A DNA stretch of 64,000 nt from Corylus avellana (lineage: Eukaryota; Streptophyta; Magnoliopsida; Fagales; Betulaceae). Positions 23,501 through 36,100 of the stretch are shown here, piece by piece. Each line of letters begins with the position of its first letter. Position 1 is the stretch's first letter. Under the pieces are notes generated by a model. It searched no databases and was not told the DNA's origin. It worked only from the letters and a program-made list of their open reading frames with translations. The position numbers and the translations under genes are program-made. The stretch lies in NCBI RefSeq assembly GCF_901000735.1, contig NC_081544.1:28452095-28516094 (forward strand), given 5' to 3'.

Positions 23501-24440
23501 TAGGGTTTTCTTCTTTTTCCGCTAGGGTTTTCTTCTTTTCTCTCTAGTGCCTCCAGAAAGAGAAAAGCAAGACTTGGGGTGGGAAGAACGGCTGACCTGA
23601 TTTTTCCCACCCCCTCCTCCCCTCTTCTATCCCTCTTCCTCTCTCTCTATTATGTCTCTCACCGGTGATTTCTTTCTCCGGTTTTATCCATTGCCTTGTG
23701 TGATTTATCCCATCTTCACCTGAAATCCCAACTAGCCCTTCCTCCGACACTCCTCCGCCTCCTCAGAGCCAAGGCTACAGCCTTTTCGTTCGGTTTTGTC
23801 ATGGTTCTCCAATTTGGTTTCTTTGAAGTCTGATCTCCTTTCCTATGGCAGCCCCACCACCTATCACGCCCATCCACCATCGTCTCCGGCTTCATCTTCT
23901 CCCTCCGCCGCGTCTCAACCATCTCCACCGCTGGGGTTGCTGATTTTTGGTTCAGGAGATTTTATTCTGCTTTTATTTGCTTGTATTTGTTGTCTCTTTG
24001 TATTTCCTTGTATTTTTCTGTTCACTGTGTTCATTTTTTGGGTTAGATCCTTGATCTGGCATTTTTTCGTTTTTTTTACAGAGATCTTCCTCTCCTTTCT
24101 GACTACTGATGGTCGGCTGTATTGTTCTTTTCCGACCACTAATGGTCGTGTCGGCTACCCTTTGGGGTGTTATTCCGTTTATGGAATTTTGCTGTTTATA
24201 ACAACCTATTTTGGCCGTTTTGGTTCGCTTGATGAGCCGAGCCATTTATTTGACTCATTCCCAACTGTTACTAGGATTTTTCTGTCGTTTTCGTCTTTAG
24301 TTTCTTTTGGGTCTATTGTTGGGGAGCTCACTCCTTTTTTGTTTTTAGGATCGTCCCTCCTTTTTCCTTTCGGATTAGGAGTGAAAATGATCATTCCCTA
24401 TATAACTCCTTTCTTATTCAATTAAAAAAAAAAAAAAAAG
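23501..24440 (+). mobile_element. Poly(A)-tailed retroposon with target-site duplications
   Basis: A 940-base insertion is bounded by the direct repeat GTTTTCCTATT (23490-23500 and 24441-24451) and ends in an A-run just before the right repeat. These are hallmarks of LINE-machinery retroposition. The 5' part is pyrimidine-rich with repeated GGGTTTTCTTCTTTT words, then a more GC-balanced stretch (about 23640-23940) and a T-rich 3' part. An open frame at 23796-24425 (209 codons; Ser/Pro-rich, then Phe-rich) shows no domain that I recognise. It could be an internally deleted LINE, a SINE-like element or a retrocopy of a non-coding RNA. Confidence 0.6.
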
Positions 24441-24905
24441 GTTTTCCTATTCTTTATTTTTTGGTTCTTTCCTTAGAGAAAGTTCTTTCCTCGTGCTTTG
24501 TAATGAGTCAACCTTCTATATTTTCTCACTAAAATCTAGAGAGAAAAAACAAGGAATTAATACTCCGTCTTAAAAAAAAAGAAAAAAAAAAAAAAAAAAA
24601 AATGAAAACTAGCATTTTTTTTTTAAAAAAAAGATACAACTATTTGAAAGGATGCAAGTATTTGGGAAGGGTGCAATTGTTGGAACCCACTTGAAAAATG
24701 GTGAAACCTTTCGAAATGATGCGATTAGAGCACTTAATTCAAATGTCGATGGTAGTTTTTCAAACAAAACATAGTTCTTCTAACAATTGCTCTCTTTCTC
24801 TTTCCCTATCAAGTAAAAAAAAAAAAAAAAAAAAGCACACAATTTGCTAATCGCCCGAAAAGCTAAATAAAGCCTACAAACAATGTCCCAACTCCATATT
24901 CAAAA
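24441..24905. other. Spacer at the start of the TNL duplication
   Basis: Contains A-runs (24584-24601, 24818-24834). From about 24690 there are sequences ('gcgattagagcacttaattcaaatg') similar to the flank of the second TNL copy near 33065-33165. This marks the left limit of the duplicated unit. Confidence 0.5.
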
Positions 24906-25575
24906 TCATCTGCAATAATCTTGAGAGAGCTGCAGCATATCGGTTTCCTCCATGTTTATTATAAAGTTGAAGATATCTACCTCCCGAACTAAGTTTTGAT
25001 ACTGGTGTCTGAAGTTATCTTCACTAACGACGACTCTCATAGACTTGAGTAAAGTTGCAGCTTCATCATCAACAACAACAGCGGCATCCTCCTCATCAAT
25101 AACATGTGTCCTTTTTCCATATACTAGACAGACCCCCGTCTTTTTAACAATAATCTCAGGTCCAAAATCTACTAACACCTCAACTTCTTCACCGAACTCC
25201 AAATCGAACATATTTTTATCAACATTGAATATCCCCAAGTGATCTCCAGGGGGGATTGGGCCACCAATTGTTGTTGGACTAATGGCCTGACAAGTACGAT
25301 TGTTATGGTTGGGAATCATGATTTGAGTGCAGTATGGAGATACTACCATAACAAGTGACGAATAAACAATGCATGTAACAAATCCTTTAAAACTCCCTTC
25401 GGCAGAATCAGCCCACTTGAAGCGTACCCATGACCCCTCATCTTTATAAGTGAACCAATCAGGAATATCATTGCCAGGGAGAAAAATGCTAAATCTACCA
25501 ATTCCACGCATACACCATTCCTGTACCATCAAGAGCATGGCATATATATATATATGTTAAAATTAAAGTGCATAT

Positions 25576-25619
<44 letters not shown>

Positions 25620-28600
25620 CAAACCTGTAGAAAGCTTTGCTTAAAAGTAGATGTTAGATTTCTGCACCCTTCCATGTGAATGGATAAAACAGGATTCCAC
25701 AACTGATCCAAACCTTGAATCTCCTCCAATTTGTGGCAATTAGTAAGGCTCAAATTGGCCATTTTTTTGAGCATTGATAGATCTGGCATACTTTCTAGCG
25801 CCATGCAGTTTGTTACAACCAGAAACATCAAACCTGTTGGTAAATATGGGATTGATTGAAGCCTTTTGCAACTTGTCAATTTGAGAATTCTAAGCTTCGA
25901 AAGACCACCAATGCTTGCTGGTAGGCTACTAAAACTATTGCCTCCGAGATCTAAACACCGAAGAGAATTTATACTTTGAATATTTGCAGGAATTGCGCCA
26001 TCTGATAAATTGCACTCCCGGAGACATAGGTGTGTTAGTGAGCTTAAGCCTTGTAGCCTAGCAGGCAATAGATTTATTGACTCAGGACTTTGTGGTATTA
26101 GACTGTAAAAAAGTGAAGGCAATGTTTCGGATGGTGATCCTTTGCACCCATCTAGAAATAAATGTGTGAGGTTCTTCAGTTGTACTATGGTGAATGGCAC
26201 TTGTCTTATAGCAGTGTTGTCTGCACGAAGAGTTGTCAAGGATTCCATCTCTCCCAAGTCATCAGCCAAATGGCTAATTTTAGAACAACCGGAAAGAACG
26301 AGAATTTTTAGAGACTTCAACTTATAAAAGCTTTGTGGAAGAGTTTTAAGGCATTTGCAATCTTTCAAATTTACCGAAACAAGATTACTAAGATCTCCAA
26401 TAGATTGGTCAACTTCAAATAAACCAGTACAATCTTTGAGTATTAATTTCTCAAGATTGGGGAGACTTGAAAAGTTTGGGGTCTTGATTAGATAATGAGA
26501 ATGACTGAGATTTAGGATTTTCATCTTCTTGAACAACTGCCAAACAAATGAAAAAAAGAAACAAAACACACCATTATAGCATAGAACATCAAAACACATT
26601 GATTAAAGATTAAGGTTATATTATACCTTGGGATCTTTCCAAACTTGTATGAGATTGCTATATCGCAAGTCAATTGCAACTAACTCTTTTGGATAAAAAT
26701 TAACTGGTAGAAATTCTTGAGGGAATCCATGCCAACGGAGCCACCTTAATTCTTTAAAAAGATTCCCACATTCTCCAGTGAGTTGTACATGATCAAGTTG
26801 GAGTAATCTCAGCCTACGCATTTTTATAAATGCTATTGTATTGATATTCACCGTACTTGAACTTGAAAAATTTGAAGTGAGTCCTTCAACTGTTTTAGTT
26901 CCCTGTAAAAAATCACAAAAGTTGTATAAGAAAAGTGGGGTTATTTTGTAGTTGAGAGTTTATTTATTTTTTAAATATGCTACTAGCCCCTAATTACCTC
27001 AACTTTTATACTTACACCACTAAACTTTAAATGTAATATCTACGCACCTCAAAATACCACCACAAAGGTACTTGTTAGCAATTGATATCAAAATAGACGA
27101 AAAGTAGTCACTTGTGTGGCACGTGACTATTTTTGAATTTAACTTCCTAAAGTGCCCTTAAAATAAAAATAATTACAAGGTATTACATCGTCACAACATA
27201 TGATTGATATGAGTTAGCATGCATTTGCTTCCATTACAATAAATGTATTTAAACATAACACTCTGTTTTTTCTTTTAGTTTATTTTCATAGATAAAGTTC
27301 TCACCTTATGCTTTGTCAATATATCAAATGCCTCCTCATGCAGCCACAATCTACTACATTTTCCAGGTTTCTTCGGGTCTTCTTCACGAACAATTTCTCT
27401 CCCCATGTCTCAAAGGAAATCATGCATTCTAAGTTTATTTCTCTCATCAATTGTAAGAAGATATCGTTGCATGAGGACGCTAATTCCAATATCCGCAGAA
27501 AGACCACAACCATCCAATATTTGTATCACATTATTTTTATCCATTCCAATAAAAAAACATGATATATCAAGGAATATATCCTTTTCAATATCATCATTCA
27601 GAAGATCAAAGCTTATTCTAAGTTTTTCTTGGATTTGATGCTTAGAAATATTTTTCAATTTTTCCAAAGCACTTTGCCATTCTTGCTTGCTGCTAGAGAA
27701 TAGGGAAGATCCCAAAACTTCAAGAGATAGTGGCAATCCTCCGGTGTAAGCAACAACACTTTTTGCTAAGTCAATATAATCTTCAGGGGGGTTACTATTC
27801 CTAAAGGCATGCCAACTAAAGAGTTCAAGAGATTCATAGCTACCCATTTCCTTATCTGTATATATTTCATCCACTTCAAGCCCCTTTAGCAAATGCTCAT
27901 CTCTAGTTGTTATAATAATTCTACTTCCTGGACCAAACCAATCACACCTTCTAGCTATGGCATGCAATTGCTCCTCTTGATCTATATCATCAAGTATAAC
28001 AAGTACCCTTTTAGTACGAAGTCTTTCTCTTATCATATTGATTCATCTAGCAACACTACTTATGCTTATCTTGCTTGTCTTCAAGATATCATAAAGAAGT
28101 TGCTTTTGTAAACAAACCTCGCCATTAGGTTCTTTGAAAGTTTCCCTAACATTTGCAAGAAAACTTTTGCATTCAAAACAATGAAAAAATTGGTTATAAA
28201 TGGCTTTAGCAAGGGTTGTTTTTCCAATTCCACCTCTTCCCCAAATTCCTACCATGCGAACATCGTCAGGTCCACCTAGTAACATTGCAATCATGTCTTT
28301 CACACGTATCTCTAGTCCAACCGGGTAGAGTGCTACAAACAAGTATGTGTTGTTCGGTTCTCTTAAGATTTCTTCAAGAATTTCCCTAATAAACTTGGCT
28401 TCATGCCTGAAAATTATTTTTAGAAGTCAGAGTCAGATTATATAAGCAAGAATTGAAATTGAAATAAAGGTTTCATGACGACATATAAAAAGTTAGAGCA
28501 TATTAGTTTTGTCTATTATCCCTTATTCACAAACATATATGATATTACCTGGGCTAAGTTTGAAGAAAGACAAAATTTTAGATACCACAAAATTATGTTT

Positions 28601-29683
28601 AGTATACGTGGGTGCCTTTGCCTCTGGCACCACTACTTACAACATCGTTATTCTACACTCTAGTCTCATATTAAGGAGATGATGAATAGTTCATATAAAG
28701 TTGATGATTTATAAAGATAGTCACAAGTGTGTTTTACATTGTCTAGTTATTAGGTAAAATTGGGCTTTATAAGGAATTCTATGAAGACTCCAAATGGATT
28801 AGTCTTTTTGGAGTAATAGCATAGATGTGGTCGATCAGCACTTTTCCTTATCTGAGCCAAGTTGTCAAGTCATGTGGTACTAGAGCACTACATGACATGG
28901 CGTTAGAAGTTTAAGAGGGGTAGTGAGTTGTTGTGGGCTACAACCCACTACCCATTATGCTGAGACAGATCTTAGCAAATTTTTTTTTTTTTTTTTAAAT
29001 TTTCTTATATAGAAAATTTTCATCCATTTAATTTGAAAATAATGGTTGATATTTGAGAAATTTACTTGATAGTATACTATACAAATTCTAGAGGATCTTT
29101 ATTCTATATTATTGATGTTATTGTTCATCAAATCTGAAATTCTTAGCATTAAAAAAAAAAATGCAAAATGATTTTCTATACCCGTATCTTAGATGCCACC
29201 CGGATAAATTAGCAACTTCAAATAAAGCTCTCCTCCACTTGAGTACTTTGTCTATGTCCAACGAGTGACACTCTTCGTGTTTTGCAAAACTACCATTTTG
29301 GTGCCGCACATCCGATGGATCAACATCATAGAATATAGGCAGAACCAGTTGCCTCCGAGTTCTTCGGCAATCCATGATCTCTCCAAACACCAACTTGAAT
29401 CCGCGTAATTACTCGAGAAGACAATGACATAAATTCTTGACCCTTGGATTGCACACAACAGTTCGTATGCAATTTGTTCTCCTTTTGGGAGCTCGTTGGA
29501 ATCTATGAAGGTGTTGGTTCCCGCATCTATCAAAGTGAAATAGAGGTCTCCCGTGAAATTATTGCGCTGGTGTTCACCTATGAAACTCAAGAAGACATCC
29601 CAAGTCCATTTAGGATGGGAATCAGAAGAAGATCTTCTAGAAGAAGAAAAAGAAGATGAAGATGAAGATGTTCCCGCGGCCAT
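24906..29683 (-). pseudogene. TIR-NBS-LRR (TNL) resistance-gene pseudogene, copy 1
   Basis: TNL proteins are intracellular immune receptors. Five exons are visible on the minus strand: TIR 29683..29182, NB-ARC 28406..27305, LRR-lead 26902..26627, LRR 26536..25625 and C-terminal (post-LRR, C-JID type) 25520..24906. The NB-ARC region reads GIWGRGGIGKTT (P-loop), VLVILDDID (kinase 2), TTRDEHLL (RNBS-B), GGLPL and MHD. The C-terminal exon has 'NDIPDWF'. Three lesions break it: a ~10-base deletion after 'SSWCLE' in the TIR (about 29380-29384, relative to copy 2), TGA at 28043-28045 (Gly in copy 2) and TGA at 27410-27412 (probably from CGA Arg). The TIR exon also lacks four residues (EAFV) in frame. 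The LRR and C-terminal exons are open. All exon phases agree once the lesions are allowed for. Confidence 0.9.
25578..25616. repeat. GA microsatellite in a TNL intron
   Basis: An almost pure (GA)n run in the last intron of TNL copy 1. The matching intron of copy 2 has only a short GAGAGAGAG, so the run expanded after duplication or shrank in the other copy. Confidence 0.85.
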
Positions 29684-32161
29684 GGCCCAAGGCGAGTTGT
29701 TGAGAAGTGGAAAATGGCAAAGGAGATGGAGTTTCAAATGCATGGTTGATGCCCATCATATGAGTGCAATTTATTGATCCAACTTCCAAAGTCAACCATC
29801 GTTTTTTTATTTTTAATTATTTTTGTCTCCATTTTTTTTTTTTTTTTAAACTCTCTTTACATATATAATTTGGATTTAACCCCTGTGAATGAAGGAAAAA
29901 GGTTTTCTCTTTTCTCCATTTTATTTTTTAATTCTTATTATCTTCTTTAGCACGTTAGATTTATTAGTGTTGATGATGTTTTTGGATTTAAATGACAATA
30001 TCATGGCACTTCGATTGAAACAAAGGTACATGCATGAGATCTTAATAAGATTAAAGCGAATATATAGTTGGCTTATTGGTTGTTTTCAGTTGGTTTCTTT
30101 GATTGAAACACCAAAATAATTTTTGTTTTTAGATTCATGCTTTGACAACAACGGAAGAACAATGAGATTGGCTTGATAAATCCGATAAAAGAATCTGTCC
30201 TTTTTTTTTGGCTAAGAATCTTAACATCTCGTGTGAAATATGCTTAAACGATTCGTTTCATTGTTGAATATCATAACCACATAGGCATGACAAAAAACAA
30301 AAAAACCACAATAAACCAAAAATGCAATTTGTTCTCTCTCTCATATAGGTTATGTTTGTTTCAGCGTAAAATGATTTTTGAAAAATGTTTTCCATATTTT
30401 CGAGTGTTTGGTGCGACGGAAAATAATAGTCAATAGAAATAATTTTGGTTTGACCGAAAAAGCTTTAATTCCCGAAAAATTGTTGTTATTTTTAAAAACT
30501 ATAAACTATTTTTCGAGTTTGAGGATCTCATTCGACAAATCTAATCAGGACGTTACCAGAACTTATCGAGATCCGGTCGAGACCACGGCGGGACCCGACT
30601 GGTACCCCCCAGGACCCGACCAAGACCCGCCATAATTTCTTTACTTAGCTTATATGCGGTTTATTTTCTTTTATCCTCTTATTTCCTGATCAGGTAATAA
30701 TTTTTTTTTTCGTTATTTTATTCAAGAATTAAAAACACTGCTTCTAGCTAGTTATCCTTTGTCCAGTTACAACTTTTACTATGAGATTCTATGGAATGGA
30801 TGTCTTGATACAAGTTTTTGAATTTGTAGGAAAATTGATTTCGAGTTTTGGGGGAGAGTTTGTGTGACCCTAGTGATTAGAGGGTAATGCTTCTTTTAAC
30901 ATCAATTTATTTATGGATAGAGTTTTCCTCTAAACTGGGTTGGAAAAATTTCCTCTAACTTATTTTATAAAAATGACATATGTCATCTACATGTGACATT
31001 TTGCATCGGTTGAAGTGACGTGTTTTAAGTGACTCATTATTTATTTATTTATTTATTTTTTAAGTATATAAAATAAGCGTCATAAATGAGCATGAACAAA
31101 ACTAAAGACCCGAGCCCTAAAATGTCTCAAGAAAGAACAAAAAGTTTTTCAATGCACACATAGGAATTTCTCTGCTTTCATTGTTGATTTAACACCATCC
31201 AAACCAAAAGAATTTAAGTAGCAATAAGCAACAATTATTCAATGGCTGTTGAAGAAATAATTCGACAGACTTAACATTTTTAATAGAAAATACAAAAAAA
31301 GAAAAGAAAAGAAAAAGCAGACGAAGAGATCCATAAATGTAAAGATAACAATTCATTGAACAGTTAGAACCAAAGCAAACTCCACAATCAGGGGTTAGAA
31401 GCCATTTGAGGCCCACCATAAGCATATTGTGCATCCCAGAGTTTTCTTCCCAACTCACAACCTAAAAGGCTAAAAGCAAAAAGAGGTTTTCCGCATACCA
31501 TTCTTTTTGTGAATGGAAAAGCAGCAAGGAATCTCTTAGCAAGGCCCCTCATTTATTATTTGAATATTTTTAAGATAAGATGGTTTTTGATTTTTGATTA
31601 ATTTTCTTGATATTTAAAGCAACATGATGAATATATAAAATCATATAATTCCATCTCAAGAGGTAACTCAATAGACCGGAGATCACGCTTCATGAAACGA
31701 ATACACTAATTCAAATCTCCATTCCCTTTCTCTCCCTTCCCTTGTGCATATATATAAAATCATATAATTCCATTATGGGTTTGCTGAAATGTTGATTTAA
31801 TATATATATATATAATCCTTAAAAATGTGGACTTAATTATTTAAATTAATTATTTTAACATTTATTTATCGTCATGTACGTGTGTTGTGCTTAAACTCTC
31901 TCAATAATTAAAACTTAACACACTGAATATTTAATTGAAATGAGAATACACTATAAAATTAGGGTTTGAACTCATGAACCCCCTTTGATATATACTATGT
32001 TTTTTTTTTTTGAGAAATGATATATACTATGTTAAATCAATATCTATTCTTAAAATTTAAATTAGTATTATAACAAACGAGATAGATATTATATATTAGT
32101 CTAAGATTTACCCACGTGTATGGTGGATACGAGTACTCTAAATTTCTACACTGAACTCCAT
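29684..32161. other. TNL upstream flank and intergenic repeats
   Basis: Bases 29690-30170 are the TNL 5' flank, matched by 38630-38895 beside copy 2. Near 30350-30480 a stretch beginning GTTTGTTTCAGCG looks like a dispersed repeat. At 30590-30635 there is a small patch of repeated 'gacccgac' words. Bases 30910-31030 hold a repeat with 'gacgtgttttaagtgact', also found in the intron MITEs at 57230-57580. A SINE lies at 31655-31749. Around 31890-32060 there is a diverged relative of the TRIM-like repeats. No gene is supported. Confidence 0.5.
31655..31749 (+). mobile_element. tRNA-derived SINE with a 24-base target-site duplication
   Basis: A ~95-base insertion lies between two identical 24-base direct repeats (31631-31654 and 31750-31773). 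It starts with a tRNA-like head: A-box-like 'ggtaactcaatag' and B-box-like 'attcaaatctcc'. It ends with a 'cccttgtgca' tail related to the SINE at 49669-49786. The insertion is short and the flanking repeats are perfect. Confidence 0.7.
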
Positions 32162-32169
32162 TATAAATA
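32162..32169 (+). promoter_or_regulatory. Metallothionein TATA box
   Basis: TATAAATA lies about 107 bases before the metallothionein ATG, a suitable distance for a short leader. No clear metal-response or antioxidant element could be assigned by eye. Confidence 0.6.
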
Positions 32170-32268
32170 GCAGCTCAGGACTCCACTTGAAAACTCGTCC
32201 AAGAGTTGTGTGTGAATTCAATTCCCAGTTAAAATCTTTTCCTGACCTCAATTATTTCTCTGAAGAAA

Positions 32269-32354
32269 ATGTCTTCCTGCTGCGGTGGAAAGTGTGGCTG
32301 TGGCTCTGCCTGCAAGTGCGGGGGCAGCTGCAATGGGTATCTCCTCTAGTTTGC

Positions 32355-32385
<31 letters not shown>

Positions 32386-32692
32386 AATATGTTCTCCAAT
32401 ATTTGTTGTAAATTTTATGATTTTGCAGGTGCGGCATGTGCCCTGACCTGAGTTACTCAGAGAAGGCGACGACTGAGACCATTATTGCAGGGGTTGCACC
32501 AGTGAAGATGTACGTAAACATGACACATATTACATAATATCAAATCAAATTTTGATGCAAATAAGTTGCAATTTTTTTGACTATATATGTTATTGCAGCT
32601 GCTATGAGGGGTCGTCTGAGATGAGCTTTGGAGCAGAGAACGGCTGCAAGTGTGGATCAAACTGCAGCTGCGACCCATGCAACTGCAAGTGA
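32269..32692 (+). CDS. MT2: Type 2 metallothionein
   Basis: The CDS is join(32269..32336, 32429..32509, 32599..32692), 80 residues. It is a cytosolic Cys-rich protein that binds Cu and Zn and buffers redox stress. The N-terminal Cys domain begins [19 protein letters not shown] (CC, CXC and CXC pattern typical of type 2). A Cys-poor linker of about 35 residues follows ('[21 protein letters not shown]'-like). The C-terminal domain is [15 protein letters not shown]. Introns are GT-AG, and intron 1 carries a (TA)n run at about 32355-32382. It lies between the two TNL pseudogenes, on the opposite strand. Its 3' flank is duplicated beyond TNL copy 2 without the gene. Confidence 0.93.
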
Positions 32693-33187
32693 TGACAAAA
32701 TTTGAAATGAACAAAGCATTTGTGGCTTTTGGAATTATCATATAAATAAAAAGGAATGTATGGACGCTAGATCTATATATTATTGGATCTATATATTATT
32801 GCAAATCCATTTCCTTCAATTGTTGCTTTGTTATGGCTTGTTTGAAGATTGAGATTCACAGTAATTAGATAGCTGCTCAAAATCTTTCTGTAGTTTGATT
32901 AATTGGTCCGTCGAAAGGCCAACAAACCTAATTATGTGCACAAAAAAAAAAACATTTGTAGAAAGTAGTACATTCTCATACTATATATATATATATAAAA
33001 AATGATAAATTTAATTATTTAATTAATATTTTCAGACTACTGAGACCGAACATTTAGAAAGGATGCTATTAGAGCACTTATTCGAATGTGGATGGTAATT
33101 TTTCTTTCAAACATAAGTACTCTAACAAACGCTCTGTCTTTCTCTTTCCTTATAAAGTAAAAAAACACAATTTTCTTGGAAACATTA
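32693..33187. other. Metallothionein 3' flank to the TNL copy 2 end
   Basis: Bases 32760 to about 33050 are the metallothionein 3' flank, homologous to about 38895-39316. From about 33050 on, the sequence resembles the TNL copy 1 3' flank (24690-24820). The junction between duplicated units is therefore near 33050. Confidence 0.6.
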
Positions 33188-36100
33188 TTATATACGAAAA
33201 TCTTCAGAGAGTTGCTGCATATAGGTTTCATCCATGTTATTTACAAGGTTGAAGAGATCCATCTGCAAAATTAACAACTCATGCTTGGGTTTGAACTTAT
33301 CATCACGAATGACTCTTGTAGGCACCATCCCAACATTATCTTTGGTTGCATCTTTGTCATCACTAACAACATGAGTGGCATCCTCACTTGATGTAGAGGC
33401 ATAATCCATCATTTTTCCTTCGACAGCCCTGTCGTATGCTAGACAAACCCCTGTCTTCTTAACAACGATTTCAGGTCCAAAATCTACACCAACTGTTACT
33501 TTGTCACCGCCCTCGAAATCCACCCTGCTTTTATGAACATTGCATAGCCACAAGTGGTCTCCCGGGGGGGTTGGGCCACCAATTGTTGTTGGCGTAATGG
33601 TTTGAATAGTGTTCTTGGTATGGTTGATAATTGAGATGCGAGTGCTATAGGTAGATAATACCAAAACACTTGATGAATAGACAATGCATGTAGCGAACCC
33701 TTTGAAATTCCATTCAACAGAATGAGCGCACTCAAAGCTTACCGAAGACCCCTCATCTTTAAACGTGAACCAATCAGGAATATCATTGCCAAGGAGGAAA
33801 ATTCCAAATCTACCAATTCCACGCATACTCCATTCCTGTACCATCAGGAGCATGGCATGCATGCATACATATAAGCAATATGTTAAAATGAAAAATGATT
33901 GATGTCAATATTTTGCCCATATATAATTTTCTCATCTCATCTTACAAATCAACCTTTAGATTTGTAAACTTATGTGGATCCTACATAAGTCAATGGTGGA
34001 TCTCACAAATCTAATGGTTGATTTATTAAATTTGTAAAAAAATATAAGCAAATTATTGATAACAATTATTTGTCTGTTAAAATTAAAGTGCATATTTTGA
34101 GAGAGAGATGAAACAAACCTGTAGGAAGGTTTGCTTAAAAGTAGTTGAGAGATTTCTGCACCCTTCCATGTGAACAGATACAACAGGATTGGACAACTTA
34201 ACCAAACCTGGAATCTCGACCAAATTATGGCAATTAATAAGGCTCAAACTGGTCATATTTTCGAACTTTGATAGATCTGGCATACTTTCCAGCGCCATGC
34301 AGTTTGTTACAACCAGAAAAATCAAACCTACAGGTAAATCTGGGATTGATTGAAGCCTTTTGCAACATGTCAATTTGAAAGTGCTAAGCCGCGAAAGACC
34401 ACCAACGCTTGGTGGTAGGCTACTAAAACTGTTGCCTCCTAGATCTAAAGATTGAAGAGAACATAAACTCCCAATATCTGAAGGAATTGCACCATCTGGT
34501 AAATTGCACTCACGGAGACATAACTCTGTTAGTGAGTTCAAGCCTTGTAGCCTAGCCGACAATAGATTTATTGACGGTATTTGACTGCAAAAGAGCGAAG
34601 GCAATGTCTCTGATGGTGATCCTTTACACCCACATAGAGATAAATGTTTGAGGTTCTTCAGTTTCACTATGGTGAATGGCACTTGTGTTATAGCAGTGTT
34701 GTCTGCACGAAGAGTTGCCAAGGATTCCATCTCTCCCAAGTCGTTAGCCAAATCGTCAATTTTAGAACAACCAGAAAGAATGAGAATTTTCAGAGACGTC
34801 AACTTATAGAAACTCCTAGGCAAAGTTTGAAGGTATATGCAATCTTTTAAATTTACCAAGACAAGATTACTAAGATCTCCAATAGATTGGTCGATCTTAA
34901 ACAAACTAGTACAATCTTTGAGTATTAATTTCTCAAGATTGGGGAGACTTGAAAAGTCCGGAGTTTGAATTAGGTAATAGGAATGACTAAGATTTAAGAT
35001 TTCCATCTTCTTGAAAACCTGCTAAACAAATGAGAACACACAAAGAAAAAAGAAATTACAAAGCAAAACATTAGAGCCTAAAACATCGAAACTCATTGAT
35101 TCAAAGATTAAGGTTAATTAATACCTTGGGATCTTCCCAGACTTGTATGAGATTGCTATATCGCAAGTCAATTGCAACTATTTTTTTGGGATAAAAGTCA
35201 TCTGGCATAAACTCTTGAGGGAATTCATGTCAACGAAGCCACCTTAATTCTTTAAAAAGATTTTCACTCTCTCCAATGAGTTGTATATGGTCAAGTTGGA
35301 GTAATCTCAGTCTGAACATCTTTTTAAATGTCATTGTACTGATATTCACCTTACTTGAACTTAGAATTTTTGAAGTGAGTCCTTCAATTACTTTTGTTCC
35401 CTGTATAAGACAAAAGTTGTATAAGAAAAGTGGTTATATTGTAGTCCGTAGTTTTTTTTTTTAATGTAAATAAGTGGAGTGCCCAATGGCCAATACGCTG
35501 AGGACCCACTTGGCTCTCATCAAAGGCCTCTATGGGACCTCACCACCCAAAGGCCATATTGCTAGAACCCACTAATTAATAATAGGACTTTTAACAGGCA
35601 ACGATGCTAGAGAGCTTAAGGACGAGTACTAAGAATTAGACCCATATACGACCAAGGTGAGTGAAACTCACGTAGTCACGTGGCGAAACCTTTTATCAAT
35701 CTTTTGATGCGTCTATTTTATCTATCAAATGTGCATGCTTTATACTTACATGAAATACTTTGTATAAATAACGTGAATTCTACTTTTGTGTAAATGCTCT
35801 CACAACATATGATTGAAATGAGTTAGCGTGCATTAATTTGATTTCCTTATAATAAATGTATTTAAACATAACATTATGTTTTTCTTTTAATTTGTTTCCA
35901 TAGAGAAAGTTCTTACCTTATGATTTGTCAATATATCAAATGCATCCTCATGCAGCCACAATCTACTATATTTTCCAGGTTCCTTGGGGTATTCTTTGGG
36001 AACAATTTCTCTCCCCATGTCTCGAAGCAAATCATGCATCGCAAGCTTGTCTCTCTCGTCAACTGTAAGAAGATACCGCTAAATGAGGACACTAATTCCA

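Noticed and set aside
23796..24425. 209-codon open frame as an ordinary protein gene
   Set aside because: It lies wholly inside a poly(A)-tailed retroposon with target duplications, is low-complexity and has no recognisable domain.
29444..29777. Plus-strand open frames opposite the TNL TIR exon
   Set aside because: Antisense shadows. The minus strand carries the TIR motifs.
30378..30635. Open frame ending in a Pro-rich '...GPDWYPPGPDQDPP'
   Set aside because: The C-terminal part comes from a short repeat of 'gacccgac' words, and the rest is AT-rich repeat DNA without start context.
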